A stretch of DNA of 64,000 nucleotides from the NCBI GenBank assembly GCA_002633005.1, contig NMRA01000583.1:1-64000 (forward strand). Reading direction: 5' to 3'. The translations under genes and the position numbers were made by a program. The notes under the pieces were generated by a model. That model was not told the DNA's origin, did not search any database, and was given only the letters and a program-made list of their open reading frames with translations. Below, in pieces: positions 24,204 to 36,795 of the stretch (position 1 is its first letter; every line of letters begins with the position of its first letter). This stretch comes from Phoronis australis (taxonomy: Eukaryota > Phoronida > Phoronidae).

Positions 24204-27200
24204 ATGGCAGATTCCAGCTTTGGACCGAGTCCTAAACGAAAAAAGTTGGATAACTTGGAACTTGGCATGGGACATTCTGCAAGTCGTACCTCCTTGTCAG
24301 TATCTGAGGGTGAAATGTCATGCAAATTGCCCAGAGGTATAGCAAAACCCCACAAAAAGACATGCAGCTTGCAGTAGGTTTTAAAATGCTGAATATGATA
24401 GACTTGTAAACAGTTTGTTTATTGAAATTGATTTCAGATTCTTTCATCATTTTCACCGCAGCATCGACTGTCAAACCAAGTGACTGTCAACTTTTAATTA
24501 TCTTTTGTTTCTGCTAAGAATACAGATCATTAAAGGCGTGGTTTGTTTATTTTACACTAGTATGTTTTTATTGGTTTCATTAAATAGCTGTCTTTAAATT
24601 ATCGATTTGTCTTTATTACACATTTGCTTGGCTCTTTTTACTCACAGAAGAGAAAGAAAACCTAATGCTGTTACTTAAAATGGTATGGCAACTGTTGTGT
24701 GCCCAAGTACACATGGCCATGACTGCACAGCACTGCTTGCCTGCACACATTGCTTCATTGAATGCTCCTCTGTTGCTGGAGGCATCTTGATGGCATCAAC
24801 TGACATGTCTCAGCTATATATTGACAATTTGTACAAGCACATGTCTGGCGATGCCTTATCCGGCAATGGAATACACACCTTAGCAGCAGCTGGAATCTTG
24901 GCCATTGCTACGTTAATTTATGCCCTGCACAAGATAGAGCCTTGGCTGCTAACTGGTTATCTACGACTGAGGCTGCACTGATTTATGCCCAGCACAAGAT
25001 TGAGCCCTGGCTGCTAACTGGTTATCTACGACCGAGGCTGCACTGATTTATCGACCACAGTCAAAGACTTTTCTGAATTAATGTTTAAATTTATGACTGG
25101 TTGTATTTAATCACAGTTACAAAATACCATAATTCACTGGTTTCAGAAATTAACCTGGTTGAGTTTGCTGAATGCCGTGCAAGGGAGATCAAGGCTCTGA
25201 CTGCTGCAGTGATAGATGTGGGGACTGGTCAGAGGGTGCACCAGAAACTGCCCAAACACATGAGGAGACGGGCGATGAGTCACAACGTGAAGCGACTTCC
25301 ATGTAGACTGCGACGGACAGCTAGCTGGCAAGTAAGCACAACTACATCATTTGTCTGAGTTTCACTTGGTTTATGCAAAGTAAAGATAATATCTAAACGT
25401 GATCTGTTGGTGACTTTATCACAACATTCAAAGAACTAGGGATGTTCACCTTTCAGCTACCTGGACACCATTCCTAGATGTTATACGTACAAGAAGCAGC
25501 GTTTAGAAGCTGGTGTTTTGCCCAGTCGGTGTCCTAAATATGTCCTTCATTCTATTCTTTGTGTCAGATGCAAGAAGTAAAGCGTAACAAGCGTCCATCA
25601 CGCTGCTATCGTCGCCGGCCCAAGAACTTGTTGTCTGAGTACAATCGACGTCAACAGGAGACCAGGTGGATGGAGACGCACATATGGCATGCCAAAAGGT
25701 TCAAAATGATGCAGCAATGGGGCTGCAAGATCCCCTACAGTCCAAATGACAAAAGCGTGCGAGCTTCATACAGGGCCACCACACAGCATTGCCTCCTGCA
25801 GGTAGGGGTGTGAACTGGTTGCAGGATTTAGATATGTCATGACATTTTGGGATCGATGACACAATTGACGGGGAGGACATGTATTGTCTCCCTTACTTGT
25901 TTGACATGTTCCTGTCTTTCCACTCATGGGTTATCATTTGTTTGTTCATTAATGATCAGTGCTAGTTTGCACACTCTCAATGCCTATACACCATGTTTTA
26001 AGGTGAACAAAAATCATTGAGAAGAAATTAGGAATTTCATTTAATAAGTTCCTAATAAATCATTTGTGGAATTTTGAGAATAGCCACTTCAAGTTTTGTT
26101 CATAAATCGATGGTGTGCACACTTTGAAAAACAACCTGCGCCAGTTCCAAACATCATTATGTAGCTAATTAAAGTTCTTTCTGTTGCAAAATGGTCTTGA
26201 TGAGCAACATTGTTGGCTGAAAAATTGCGTGAAGTGGTGTGACATAAAATTTATGTGTTTGTGTAAATAACTCCACACGTTGTGTTGCAGGTGTCGGCCG
26301 ACAAGTTGTGGAGAAATCGAGCATGTTCAACTTTGCATTTTGTACAACTTTTCGGCAGACATTTGTCGAATGTGGGAGGAGTGTGCATTCGCAGACCAAT
26401 AAAATAATCTCATAAATTGTGAAAAGTGGTTCTCATTCCCACGGTTTCATTCTATCAATATAAACTGAATGTTTTCTAATTATTGTGACTTACTTGACTC
26501 AACAAATTCTGATTGTTCAGATTGTTTTAGGCTTATGAAGAATTTGACCCAAACTCGGTCCTATTTTAATTTTAGTTATGTCTTTCCGTTGGCTTACCTG
26601 ACACTCTTGTAAGTGGAACCATGAAAAATTATGCAACTATTTGGTATGAAATCTGCTTTTTGACCAGTCATTTCCTGGTCAGGTATTTACATGCTATATA
26701 TTGAATATTTCAGGACCAGTCATACTACTCTTGCATTGAGCTGAATGGAGACAAAGAGTTGATCGCTGGCCTTGAGCGTATGACGTCCCCTTTGTTAGGT
26801 ACGTACATTATTTCCTATCACAATTTCTTCAGCACAATTATTACTTTGTGTAATTTCATTGGAAATATGGAGGATTGATTCACTACAGCAGGGAGCTATT
26901 AACAGAGTGGAACTTGTGTTCAATTTGAGCTAATAGTATGTTGTTGAATAAGAAGTGATCGTTCAGTGGAGCATACAGGGACTGTACAAGAGTCGGGTGA
27001 TGTACTGTTTGTTTGAAACTGGGATTCCTGGAATGTGAAAAACAATATTACCTGTAAAACAAATTTCTGGCATTCATATTTCAGAGTATTTTTGTGGACT
27101 TTCTTGGGAGACCCTATTAGATGCTTCAGAGACAGTGATGAATGGGAATTTTCCGATTACATTAAATGCTATCGCAAACATTTTAAGTCCTGTTGTCCGC

Positions 27201-30200
27201 ATGCTTCATTTTATTATAAAAGAATTAGCAGTTTTGTCAGTTGTTTAATATTGTTTATAGGCCCCACATTCAGTGCAGAGATGTACATGGGTGGACGGCG
27301 GGAAGGAGAACTTGTTCTTTACAAGGTCGACACATATCCATACTGCGCTATTGGCCCAGTCAAATTTTTGTGGAAACCATTACTTCCTGATAGGGGGCAG
27401 GCAGGTGAAGATGACAAGCGACACTTGTGGATGTGGCTTCATCCCGCCATACGGCTGAGCGTGATCAAGGAAATTGTTCAGTTGTTCAACTTAAGTGAAG
27501 TCCAGAATACAAGGGAGAATGGTCAGTGCAACATGGTGGGAGGTGCGACGTCTGAAGGTGCTCATGGCACAGACATAAAAGCTTCTGTGGATGTTTGTGA
27601 AAAACAATCAGATGAACAAGAACAGTCAAAAACTGAGAAAACGTCGAGATCAGCAACTACATTTACCAATGGAAAAATAACTTTGCACGATTTGACCTTC
27701 GAGTTACTCAGATATCGTTTGACGGGTCCTCTATCTCAGTCAGTCTTGGCGCATGCCTTGCGAGTAGGTTCTGTAGAGTCCAAGCATGAAAGTGATGACC
27801 CCTGTTGGTGGGAAGAGATATTTAAGAATCCAGACAGTATGGAAGTGCACATTAAGCAGACAGATCTCTGGAGTAGCATTAAGTCCGTACCGTGCCCTGT
27901 GGAACTGGAAAGTCAATGTGTTATTGGCTTGACTGTGACAGATCCTCGACTTCATCTGTCCCAGTGTAAAGCACTGCCAGAACACAACGGTAAGGGCTTC
28001 CAGTTATTGCAGCTATAAATCCACCATGGTTGTTGAAGAGGGGTCTAACATTGCACTGCAGGTAGTTTATATTCCTCCACTTCAGCAGTGGAAATGAACC
28101 TCGTAAAACGTACCGGGTTTAAAACATTAAAAGCGATATAGCATATGTATTAACACGACTCCATTTTACCTAATGAATGTAAGTCTATCGTGATTACCGT
28201 GACAATGAACTATAGTTATAGTGTATGGCTTTTGCAGGTATCGTTTTAACAAGGTTCAACTGTATAAAAGTGTGGGTCCACACCCCTTCTCTTAATCCAT
28301 TCCTGCATCCACTAGTTGGTGGAAGTGTCACTGTATACACAAGAATTGAGGTCTACGTCAGTGTATTTGCTGGGATGTGCTCACTGTTTGGGGCAAGACT
28401 GTTTCTTTTGGCAAGTCGTAGATAATTTAATGGGCAACAATACTGACCTTCAAATTTTACAATGATTGAGGCTGTTACATTACAAAATATCCAACTACTC
28501 AGTCTCTCTTGTTGTAATCACCTCTAGTATGTCTATTCAACTTGCTGAATTCTGATGAACAGATTCATGGTCAAGTTCTGCTGCTGTTAGAGATTTCTCT
28601 CCTGAAGTGTGCTGGTCTCCTTTGTGGATACAGGATGTTCGAACTAAGGTCAAAGTGTTAAAATTATCTGATCATCAGCTCAATCAGAGACGATCGCAAC
28701 AGCTTGTGCCTGGTAAGTGCTTCCTTGGCTGCTTAACTGCATACAGATTACGTAAGCATTCACGACTAGAAGTATACATAAGAAATTGTCTGCATGCAGT
28801 CTATGCCTTGTGCATTTTCTAACAGTTGAGGTTTGTTGTTATAGAGATGGTCATAAAATTCACAAGCCAGAGAAATTAAAGTTCTGCCTTCCCTGTGCTG
28901 AAGAATGTGTAAATTTTCTGGTTTTCATGTCATGTTATAAGTCTGAGAAACGGAAAGTTATTCACTAGGTCCTCTCTCACAGACCAAGCTGGCATTTTTC
29001 GTGAAGGTGTATTTCCATGCTCCTAGCTATGTTAATGTATATCAGGAACTAAACAACAATGCTATTTTAACATAATCTATGCTAAACAAAGTGCTAAGTA
29101 TTCATTGATAACTTGTTAATGTGAAAACAAAAAAGTCTGCAAATAGGTGGCCTTTGCACTGATGACGTACCTCGCTGGCTCACATAGCCTGCATCATGCA
29201 GTGTTATTCCCAAGCACCACATCACGGTACTTACTGGACAAGGTTGAGTGATGTGCGGCGAATCAATTTCATCACAAAAATTCATTCTTAAAAACATTTG
29301 GCAATTTTCAACCAACTTCATTTTCAAATCATTGTTATTTTTTGTGTTTCTAACTAATTTAGCCAAGCAATCACAGAGAAAAGGAATTAGCCTGCAAGTT
29401 CCTCTTTAAGTACTCTTCCTTTGAAAACAACTGCTTTCCCTCGATTTTTATCTCCGTCCACAATTTTATTCTCATGAGCCCATTTCCAAATAAACTGCAG
29501 CATTTCTGCTCATGTGACATCACAGCAGTTACACTTGCCGAATTCTATTTATGTTATGTATGAAGTGCCAACTCTGACCAAATTGTTGAAGTTCTCTGGT
29601 CAGGTAAACGAGAATATGTCCGTTATGAGAAAACAAATGTGGTCATGAAACTGGAGTAATTATTAATGCTATGAACAGAGTATGCACTCATAAACCAGAG
29701 TCAATAAATAACACTTTGACTGCATGGCAATGACATTTCAAGTTTTGCTTCACAATCTTTTCTTGACACTGTGATTACATCGAGATTCAAACCTGGTCTC
29801 TCATTTTGCAAGCCTTGACTTTACCTCTGGGTCTCCAGCACATGATCAAATTTGAATGATTTCAAAGTCTTTTTATTTCATCTGAAGTCTGACGACACAT
29901 TTGGCTAAGATGAAATTTTTGCCGACTTTCAAAACACTTCAGTTGCATGGACTTTAGTACTTACACTTTGAGTGTACTGACACGCAGCTTCTGATCATAC
30001 TAATGTACAAACCAATTGATGTTTGTCAATTGTTCCTTTGTCCATTCTAAGCATCTGGGAGTTTTTTCAATAATTTCTCCACATTTTGGGTATTAAAAAT
30101 CTTGTAGTGATTGACGTGCAATCGAGAACCCAAACACAGCTTCCATCCACAAATTATTGAAGGCATGTAATATAATAAAACAATTGTTAACTTTCATCCT

Positions 30201-31451
30201 TGGTTAATATGTTGGTTATCAGACCCCAGTAACGAAAAAGATAGAGCCGAGGTCATTATCACATTTTTGGGGTCTGAAAAGCAACATAACCTATGCCGAA
30301 ACCGGTCGTTGTATAATTGTGGGGAAAATAAAAAAGGAATTAAAGCTTGTGAAAAAAGTACACATGAGTTGAGAGTGCCTGTGTGATGTGTGAGGACTAA
30401 GAACGTTTACCTTGGTACTGGCAGCTATTATATCAGTTATTTTATGCAAATGTAGGTAGGTGTTCTCTGAGCTATGACTTGTGCTTTCTAGCTGCTTTTA
30501 TGATTGACAGGGTCAGAAGTCAAGCTTGGCCGAGAAGAGTCTAAAGTACCACTTTTACTTATTCATTATGGCTCAGCTTCCTCCGCACCCAGTGGATGGG
30601 ACGTGATTATACCATCTGGTTGGGGTATGCCCTTCTGGCTCTCTTTTGTGTACCGAGGGGCCAGGGTTGGCGGGCTGGTGGAAATGGAGAATACCCTGGC
30701 CTACAGTGACCAACCCTGCTTCCCTAGTAATTACCCAGATACTGAGGCTGGTTTAGTGTACGATTGTCAAATTGAGGAAGAACTGCGAGCTAAGCATCAA
30801 AGATGTGTGCCCTCAAAGCGACCCAACTATCAAAAGCTGGGTGTTGCATGGTTCTTCCAAATGCCCTGGCAAGAGCTTGTCTATGCCTGGTGTCAAGCTG
30901 TCCCACAGACTGTAGAGGGCGCTGATGAGAGATTTCAGTGGTATGTTCAGCGGGAGAGGACAGTGTTGACAGTGTTGTCTCAGGCCTTGAAACATTCAAC
31001 TGGCGACTTGGAGAGTGATATGGACAGTCTGGGTGACAAGGCGAGAAACTCAATTGTTCGAGTGTGCTTGGCCCTCACCAAGAAGGGAAAGGCTGAAAGA
31101 TATGCAATGATATGTCTTCCAACACTCGAAGACATTGAAAAAGTTAAAGAAAATCCAAAATACTTTCCTGAGGAGCCGATACAAAAGGGGACAACAAAGG
31201 GGACAAAGAATGACCAAAGGAGTGAAAGCAATGCCTTCAGTATGTCTGTCTGCAGTCGTAAAGTGATTGGATTTGTGTGCAAGGGTGGGTTCTCATTCAA
31301 GCTTGGCCTGCCAGCAGCTGATGGATTCTGTGTTCTTCCGGGACTTGTCGAGTTGATAAAGAATCGCATAAGCAGTGTTTCTAAACCTTTAGTCTTGGTG
31401 CGAAATATTGATTCGTTGGTATACAGATTTGCTGACATTAGAATTAACTGA
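24204..31451 (+). CDS. POP1: POP1, ribonuclease P/MRP protein subunit, complete
   Basis: POP1 is the large scaffold protein of nuclear RNase P (tRNA 5' processing) and RNase MRP (pre-rRNA processing). Seven coding exons total 2457 nt (818 residues plus stop): 24204-24336, 25147-25331, 25568-25801, 26714-26798, 27261-27989, 28563-28712 and 30511-31451. All are GT-AG with consistent phase. The N-terminal POP1 domain shows the basic [18 protein letters not shown] block (from residue 79) and THIWHAKRF in exon 3. Exon 5 carries [15 protein letters not shown] and [10 protein letters not shown]. The POPLD domain is in exon 7 (from about residue 507): [25 protein letters not shown] and YRGARVGGL. The C-terminus has [13 protein letters not shown] and ends YRFADIRIN, as in human POP1. 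The protein is about 200 residues shorter than human (1024), with a shorter N-terminal tail (44-residue exon 1) and shorter linkers. AATAAA follows at 31511. Confidence 0.96.
24916..25045. repeat. 65-bp tandem duplication in POP1 intron 1
   Basis: Two adjacent 65-bp copies (24916-24980 and 24981-25045), starting ATTTATGCCC-GCACAAGAT, differ at a handful of positions. The duplication runs into the end of an intronic ORF (24685-24981) that is not supported as coding. Confidence 0.9.
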
Positions 31452-31510
31452 GCAACAAATATTATGAAGCCAGCTTTAACATTAGGGGTCATCTTGGACA
31501 TTTTTAATTA

Positions 31511-31516
31511 AATAAA
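31511..31516 (+). terminator. POP1 poly(A) signal AATAAA
   Basis: A canonical AATAAA lies 60 bp downstream of the POP1 stop codon, a suitable place for a short 3' UTR. Confidence 0.65.
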
Positions 31517-32999
31517 ATAGCATTTTTAACTCTGTATTACCATTTGTGACCTCTACATCCAAACAATAAATTCGCAACTTCTGTAAAAAATGACTCTAGT
31601 TGAAGCCATTTGCAGTTAGGCATACAACAGTCTCGTCATGTTCCTTGTTCAATAATTCTGGACTCCAGAACTGGCAGGTTATTTCTTCAAACCCGGTAGT
31701 TTTCATGTGGAGAAAATCTACAAAATACAAGCAATTGTTGGGAATAGAAACAGAATTGCTTGTCTTTCATTTCTGTTTAAAACTATGTTTCATTGGTTTT
31801 GTAATTAAAAATGCCTTTTGTCATTCACCTCTTCTTTTTTTAGCATTTTGACAGACAACAGTTACTGTAGTAGGAAAGGCTGGGAACCCACACAAAACTT
31901 TGACCAGTACCTTCTGCCTGTTAATGTACATCTATTTTGATTGGTGGATCAGTTCAGTAGCTAAGGCAGTATGTCCTTCAAAGGCACTCCATGTGATTTA
32001 TTATGATCAATTGTCAATTCAAACAGGATAAAGTCATGGTTGGCGTTGCTTTGGAAGAGCGAATGCAGTTACTAAAAAGTTTCATCAAGATTTCATGATG
32101 AGTTTACGGTTGAAATTTCTTCTAATAATCCAGCAAATTTACCTTAAATGACATATTAAGTTTTGAAGCCGATGTTGACTGCTTTCCTTCCTCATTGTGA
32201 CCCTGTGGAGTAGTGGGGTCAAGATGATGTCATAAACACGGGAAAGTTTTGATGCGCCATTGTTTATGACCTTGGACTCTTCTGTTGCATATGGATTACG
32301 TTGTTTTTCTTTTTCTAGCGTCGCTTTCACTATCAATTATTTTGGCATTTTAACCGTCAATCTCATGGTTGTTTTTTCTTGCATGATCAGTGATAGCTGA
32401 TTTGTCAAATTAACTGGGAGAGGCTTTCCCCTCCGACCTGGTGAAAGCTGTATGTCTGGTTATATCCTCAACGTCCTTATGATATTCACCCATTCTATAA
32501 CCAAAATTTCTACCCGTTTTTCTACCACAAAGATGGTCGTGATCCCTTACGTGAAAAGTTTTTCGGAATCTGTGCGGTGTACTTAAAACCCACTAAATGG
32601 GTAATACCGTTTATATTGAAAACTCTAAATATTTTACTGAACAACTTAAAGAATTTGTGATCCAGGGTGATATGAAGAAAGTTGATGGTTTAAAACCAGA
32701 ACATAGTTTGCAGAGGCTTTAACAATATTCCAGGCTCTGCTATCAGAATTCATCTATAAACAATTTTCAGCCAGAACCATTTACCCTTTGTTTAGCTGTT
32801 GAATACACAGTCTAACTGGGACCTTGCGCATCAAGTTGAAAAGGCCTATTGTGTATGTGAAGGACACTCCTGAATTGCAACCATCTGCAAAATTCTAAGC
32901 CAATGCGTTACCCCCACCAAGCGCGGAGTGTGATGGTTCCCACAAAGATACTGTGGTGAAACTGTAATATCTTTGGTTCATAGTAATGTTGCTTTGAGG

Positions 33000-33430
33000 T
33001 AATATGTAGGACACTCAAAAAAGGCCAAATGTGACAAACTTCAGAACATCCTATCTCAGAAATGGCCCATTGGAAACTTTCAGATACCTTACTTTATGCA
33101 CAAATCTACTTGGACTTGGTTTTAAAGATATCCACTTTTGCATGAGGGGCTATCAAATATAGTACTCGTATGATTTTATGAGAGAACTCGAAAGTTGCAA
33201 AGCAGTGAAGACTAAATGACAATTTAGAAAACTGTAAGGTCTTGAACATCGATATCAGATAAAATCAAGTTTGATAAAATGTTTTTGATAGTTGGTGTGG
33301 ATGTACCTTTTTGCTAAATTTCACTAAATACAGGGTCATGTGACCCAAATTAATAACAGATTGATATATAGTCAAAGTTAAAATTCCACAGGTTTTCTAC
33401 TTTCAGAAAATATCTTTCATCGAGTTGAAA
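33000..33430. repeat. Dispersed repeat family, copy
   Basis: It shares a series of blocks with 43680-44470 and 45310-45800: TATCCACTTTTGCA, an AAGTTGCAAA block, TAGAAAACTGTA, TCATGTGACCCAA, AACAGATTG, and AAATTCCACAGG followed by TTTCTACTTTCAGAAAAT. No TIRs or coding region are visible. Confidence 0.65.
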
Positions 33431-34744
33431 TCTATAGTTTTGTAGATATTTGGCTCAACACACCGACACATCTCTAACGTCCTGTAGTGTCTTTAAGTAA
33501 CCAAGTAAACCTCTGGTTCAAATGAATTCTGAATTCCACTTTCATTTGGTGAATATTTCTTGAGTTTTCAGAGCGCTGATAAATAAAACTGCGAAGTATA
33601 AATCAGGACTTGAGCATGTAACGCGCAATTGTCAAGTAATCAAGCTTGGACACATTTACCTCACTTGACTATGAACAGGTTGATTGCTTATCAGGACTCA
33701 CATTCTTCATGCAGCTTGTAAAGTTGGCAATTTTTGATTTGACCTTGTTTACATCTTTACGAAATGTATCTTTGGAGTCCATTCAAAATGTCATGCAATA
33801 GTTGTATACATCATCCAGTTTTACACTCCTTTGTTAACGACAACTGTAGCTGGTCCTTGAACAGCATTTTGGCACGTTTGGCTAGATACTTGGGCCGTTT
33901 ACTCTCATAAAAATGAGTCTCTTAATAGGATTCCATTTCCGTTACCACAAGAATTACAAAATCATCAGCAACTCGAGAAAATGCTTCAGAGATGATTGAG
34001 GTTGGTCAAAAAATAAAAATTTTGAATTCGATGACGACGCATAGTGTAAACATTGCCTGTTTCTTGATTTGGTAACGGATCACGGTAAGGAATATTATGC
34101 GACCCTGTTTTATGAGAATAAAGTGCCTAATTCGCTTTTCATTTTTTAGCCAGCTAAACAAGGCGAGCTGCACCATAAATTGTCACCTTAAGCCATGCTG
34201 CCACTTGAAATTAGGGACCATTATAGTGAACAAAGTGTATTTTTGTGAGAAAAGCAAGACGGATACCTTTAACTTTTAATGTATACAGACTCGATGCCTG
34301 TCTAAAAACATTAACAATTTTAAATATCTATACACAGACAAATCACTCTCAAACACAGGTCACTGTCTTGTTGGAGTGTACTGACTAAAAAAATTAGTAT
34401 GGGTGACAATTCGTGTAACACAATATAAATAGAAGTGGGTAACAGGACTTGAAATTTGGACCACCAACACCAATACTGCAAATTCATTCTATAATGTTGC
34501 TATAGTCTGAGGAAAACTAGGTTGTTTGAATGCAAGAAATGTCAACACACTCAAAGTACAGCTAAAGTAATTGTCTTTTTACTGTTGCATGAGAGAGTAC
34601 AATAAATACAACAGAAATTAAATCCTACTTACAGCAGTTATGAGTGACTAACTAAAAACAAGGAAATGGCACTATACGCAGATACTCGGTGTTCAACTAT
34701 TTCATACACGCCAAAAATGGCCATTCACTTGTTCTGTGATAAAT

Positions 34745-35009
34745 ATATATAGGTAAATAAAACAACAAGAATGGATCAACTGAAATTTTGGGATATAATA
34801 ACCTCATGGATTAAACATAAAAACTTCTTAAATTACATCATTTAATTATTTCCGCAACAATGTATCATATTCATTACTCCACATCTTAAATGTCAATTGT
34901 CATATAGTGTTTGATTTTACTTTATTTCTGTTTCTGTTGACGAAGGACGTTATTATATCCAAAAAATTTCAGTTGATCCATTCTTGTTGTTTTATTTACC
35001 TATTTATAT
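34745..35009. mobile_element. Foldback MITE with about 60-bp terminal inverted repeats
   Basis: The left arm, 34745-34804 (TATATAGGTAAATAAAACAA and onward through GGATCAACTGAAATTTT), is repeated in inverted orientation at about 34948-35009 with few mismatches, around an AT-rich centre of roughly 140 bp. No coding capacity is visible and no clear target duplication was found. Confidence 0.8.
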
Positions 35010-35484
35010 TCTACATTTCGTGAAACAATAGTATCCTTGAGAGGATCTGGATCGCCTTATTTAGTTTCAGATTTATTTTCTACGTTCTGTGTTAAAGAAA
35101 TGCCAACAATTAAATTCGCTAGACAAGGAAAAGTCGGATTTTCGTATAGCATGTTAACTTGATTAAGTTCTTCGGTGTAGCTGTTCCAGTTTCTGCATTT
35201 GCCCCACCCGATAAGTCGGATTTTGCCTTGATCAGGTAACTAAGCTGCGAGTTTTACAGATGGAAAGCTAAAGGCATTGGGCCACACGGGTACAGAACAC
35301 TTAAACTTAAACAAGCTAAAGGTCCATGTTTACGGTATGTTCATAAACATTACTGTCACAAAAACAGTACAAAGTAACCAATAAGTGTGCATATCATCAA
35401 ACCATTCATGGATAGAACAATGAATTTTGCAGTGTAGTCACTAATTATTTCCGAGTACATATAGCTCAACTTGATTAAATCTGT

Positions 35485-35577
35485 TCTTTACATACACTAA
35501 TCTTCACCTTGTTAGTGTGAGAACCAGTTGCTTATATACGCCAATCTTCAACTTGTTAGTGTGAGAATCAGTTACTG
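35485..35577. repeat. Short tandem duplication (about 46 bp x2)
   Basis: Two copies of a unit with AATCTTCA-CTTGTTAGTGTGAGAA-CAGTT, at about 35485-35531 and 35532-35577. Confidence 0.75.
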
Positions 35578-36795
35578 GCTATAAACAGATAGTGACACAA
35601 CACACTAAACATCACATACTTGGGGTCCATCCAACCACACAACTATGTTGTACAAGAGGGCGACCTGTGAAGTGGCATTTTTACCGTGCTTTTTAACACC
35701 TGCGAACCATGCTTTGGGGCTACAAGCGAAGGCTATTTTTGGGATGTTGTGGAGCGTGAATTTAATCGTAGCTTCTAAATGTGAACAAGAGTTACAAGTT
35801 GGATGACGTGTGCATTTGGTGGTCACTAGGGGAGTTGATGGCAAGAAACAAAAATCTGTCATGGAATCGACAATTTTATTTGCATGAACCGTGATGCGAA
35901 CAAGGCATTCACCCCTCTAAGATACATCAAATACTGCCAAGCTCGCTCTAACATCTCAACTTAAGCCAGCATGGGCTGAGAAATTAGATTTGTTCAAAGG
36001 GCCATGTCCTATTTGCAATTTTCTTTTCATAAAAAATGGTTGTTATTCAAATATTTCTAACATGGGTTGAAGTAACGTTACTAGCCAAATTTCCTGTCGA
36101 TAGTACAATTTTTGGGATCCAGAATATTTTTACTGCATTTTAACTGTGAACAAATAATATATGAACAAAAAAGTTCCACACATTAAATGGCTTCACACTG
36201 TAGTCATGGTAGAAACTACATGAGAACCACTTACGTTCTGCCAAGTGAAAAATTTGACAATAGTTACTGTAAGCAGCAACAGGGTATTCATAAGTTTCAA
36301 TCCAGTGTTTCATGCTGTGAGTGTTGCCTAGAGACCTGCCCATATCTGATGCACCACGAGATGTATGAGAGTACCTTTAACCTGTTTGAAGCTGCAGTTT
36401 CTAATCTTAAGTTCAGAGAACTTACAACAATCATGTGAAGTAACTGTGTAACCAACAATACCTAAAAGTTCACCTTACCCTCAAGTTTTACCTTAATAGG
36501 CAGCATGCTCCTTACCATTGTGAAAAATTGTTTAACTATTCATGTACCTTATTGTGCAGTGCCAAAATTCCAGTTGAAGGTATAATATTTTTAGTAAAAC
36601 TAACTCTTCATTTCTTTAAGCCAAATTTCCCTCAAGTGTACATGAAACCAGTATTTGTGTTCAGTCTTACTAAGTAAATTACAAAGGTTTGTATACAATG
36701 AATATCTACTAACTGGCAAGAACTGAAACACATCACAGACTTCAAGAAACCTTTGACCCAGATGTGCGCAATCTTTTCTTGGATGACTTAAGACC

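Larger units (their letters stand above)
31452..36795. other. Convergent intergenic region between POP1 and acyl-protein thioesterase
   Basis: About 5.3 kb between the 3' ends of two converging genes. No exon was recognised. It contains one copy of a dispersed repeat (33000-33430), a foldback MITE (34745-35009) and a small tandem duplication (35485-35577). The rest holds nothing I can name. Confidence 0.6.

Noticed and set aside
24685-24981. 98-codon ORF in POP1 intron 1 with a hydrophobic stretch
   Set aside because: The exon 1 and exon 2 phases join perfectly without it, it has no splice sites in frame, and its end is part of a 65-bp tandem duplication.
27035-27260. Open frame extending POP1 exon 5 upstream
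   Set aside because: A TTTATAG acceptor at 27260 in the right phase and loss of similarity to POP1 upstream show this part is intron.
30980-31501. 173-codon minus-strand ORF
   Set aside because: Antisense shadow of the last POP1 exon.
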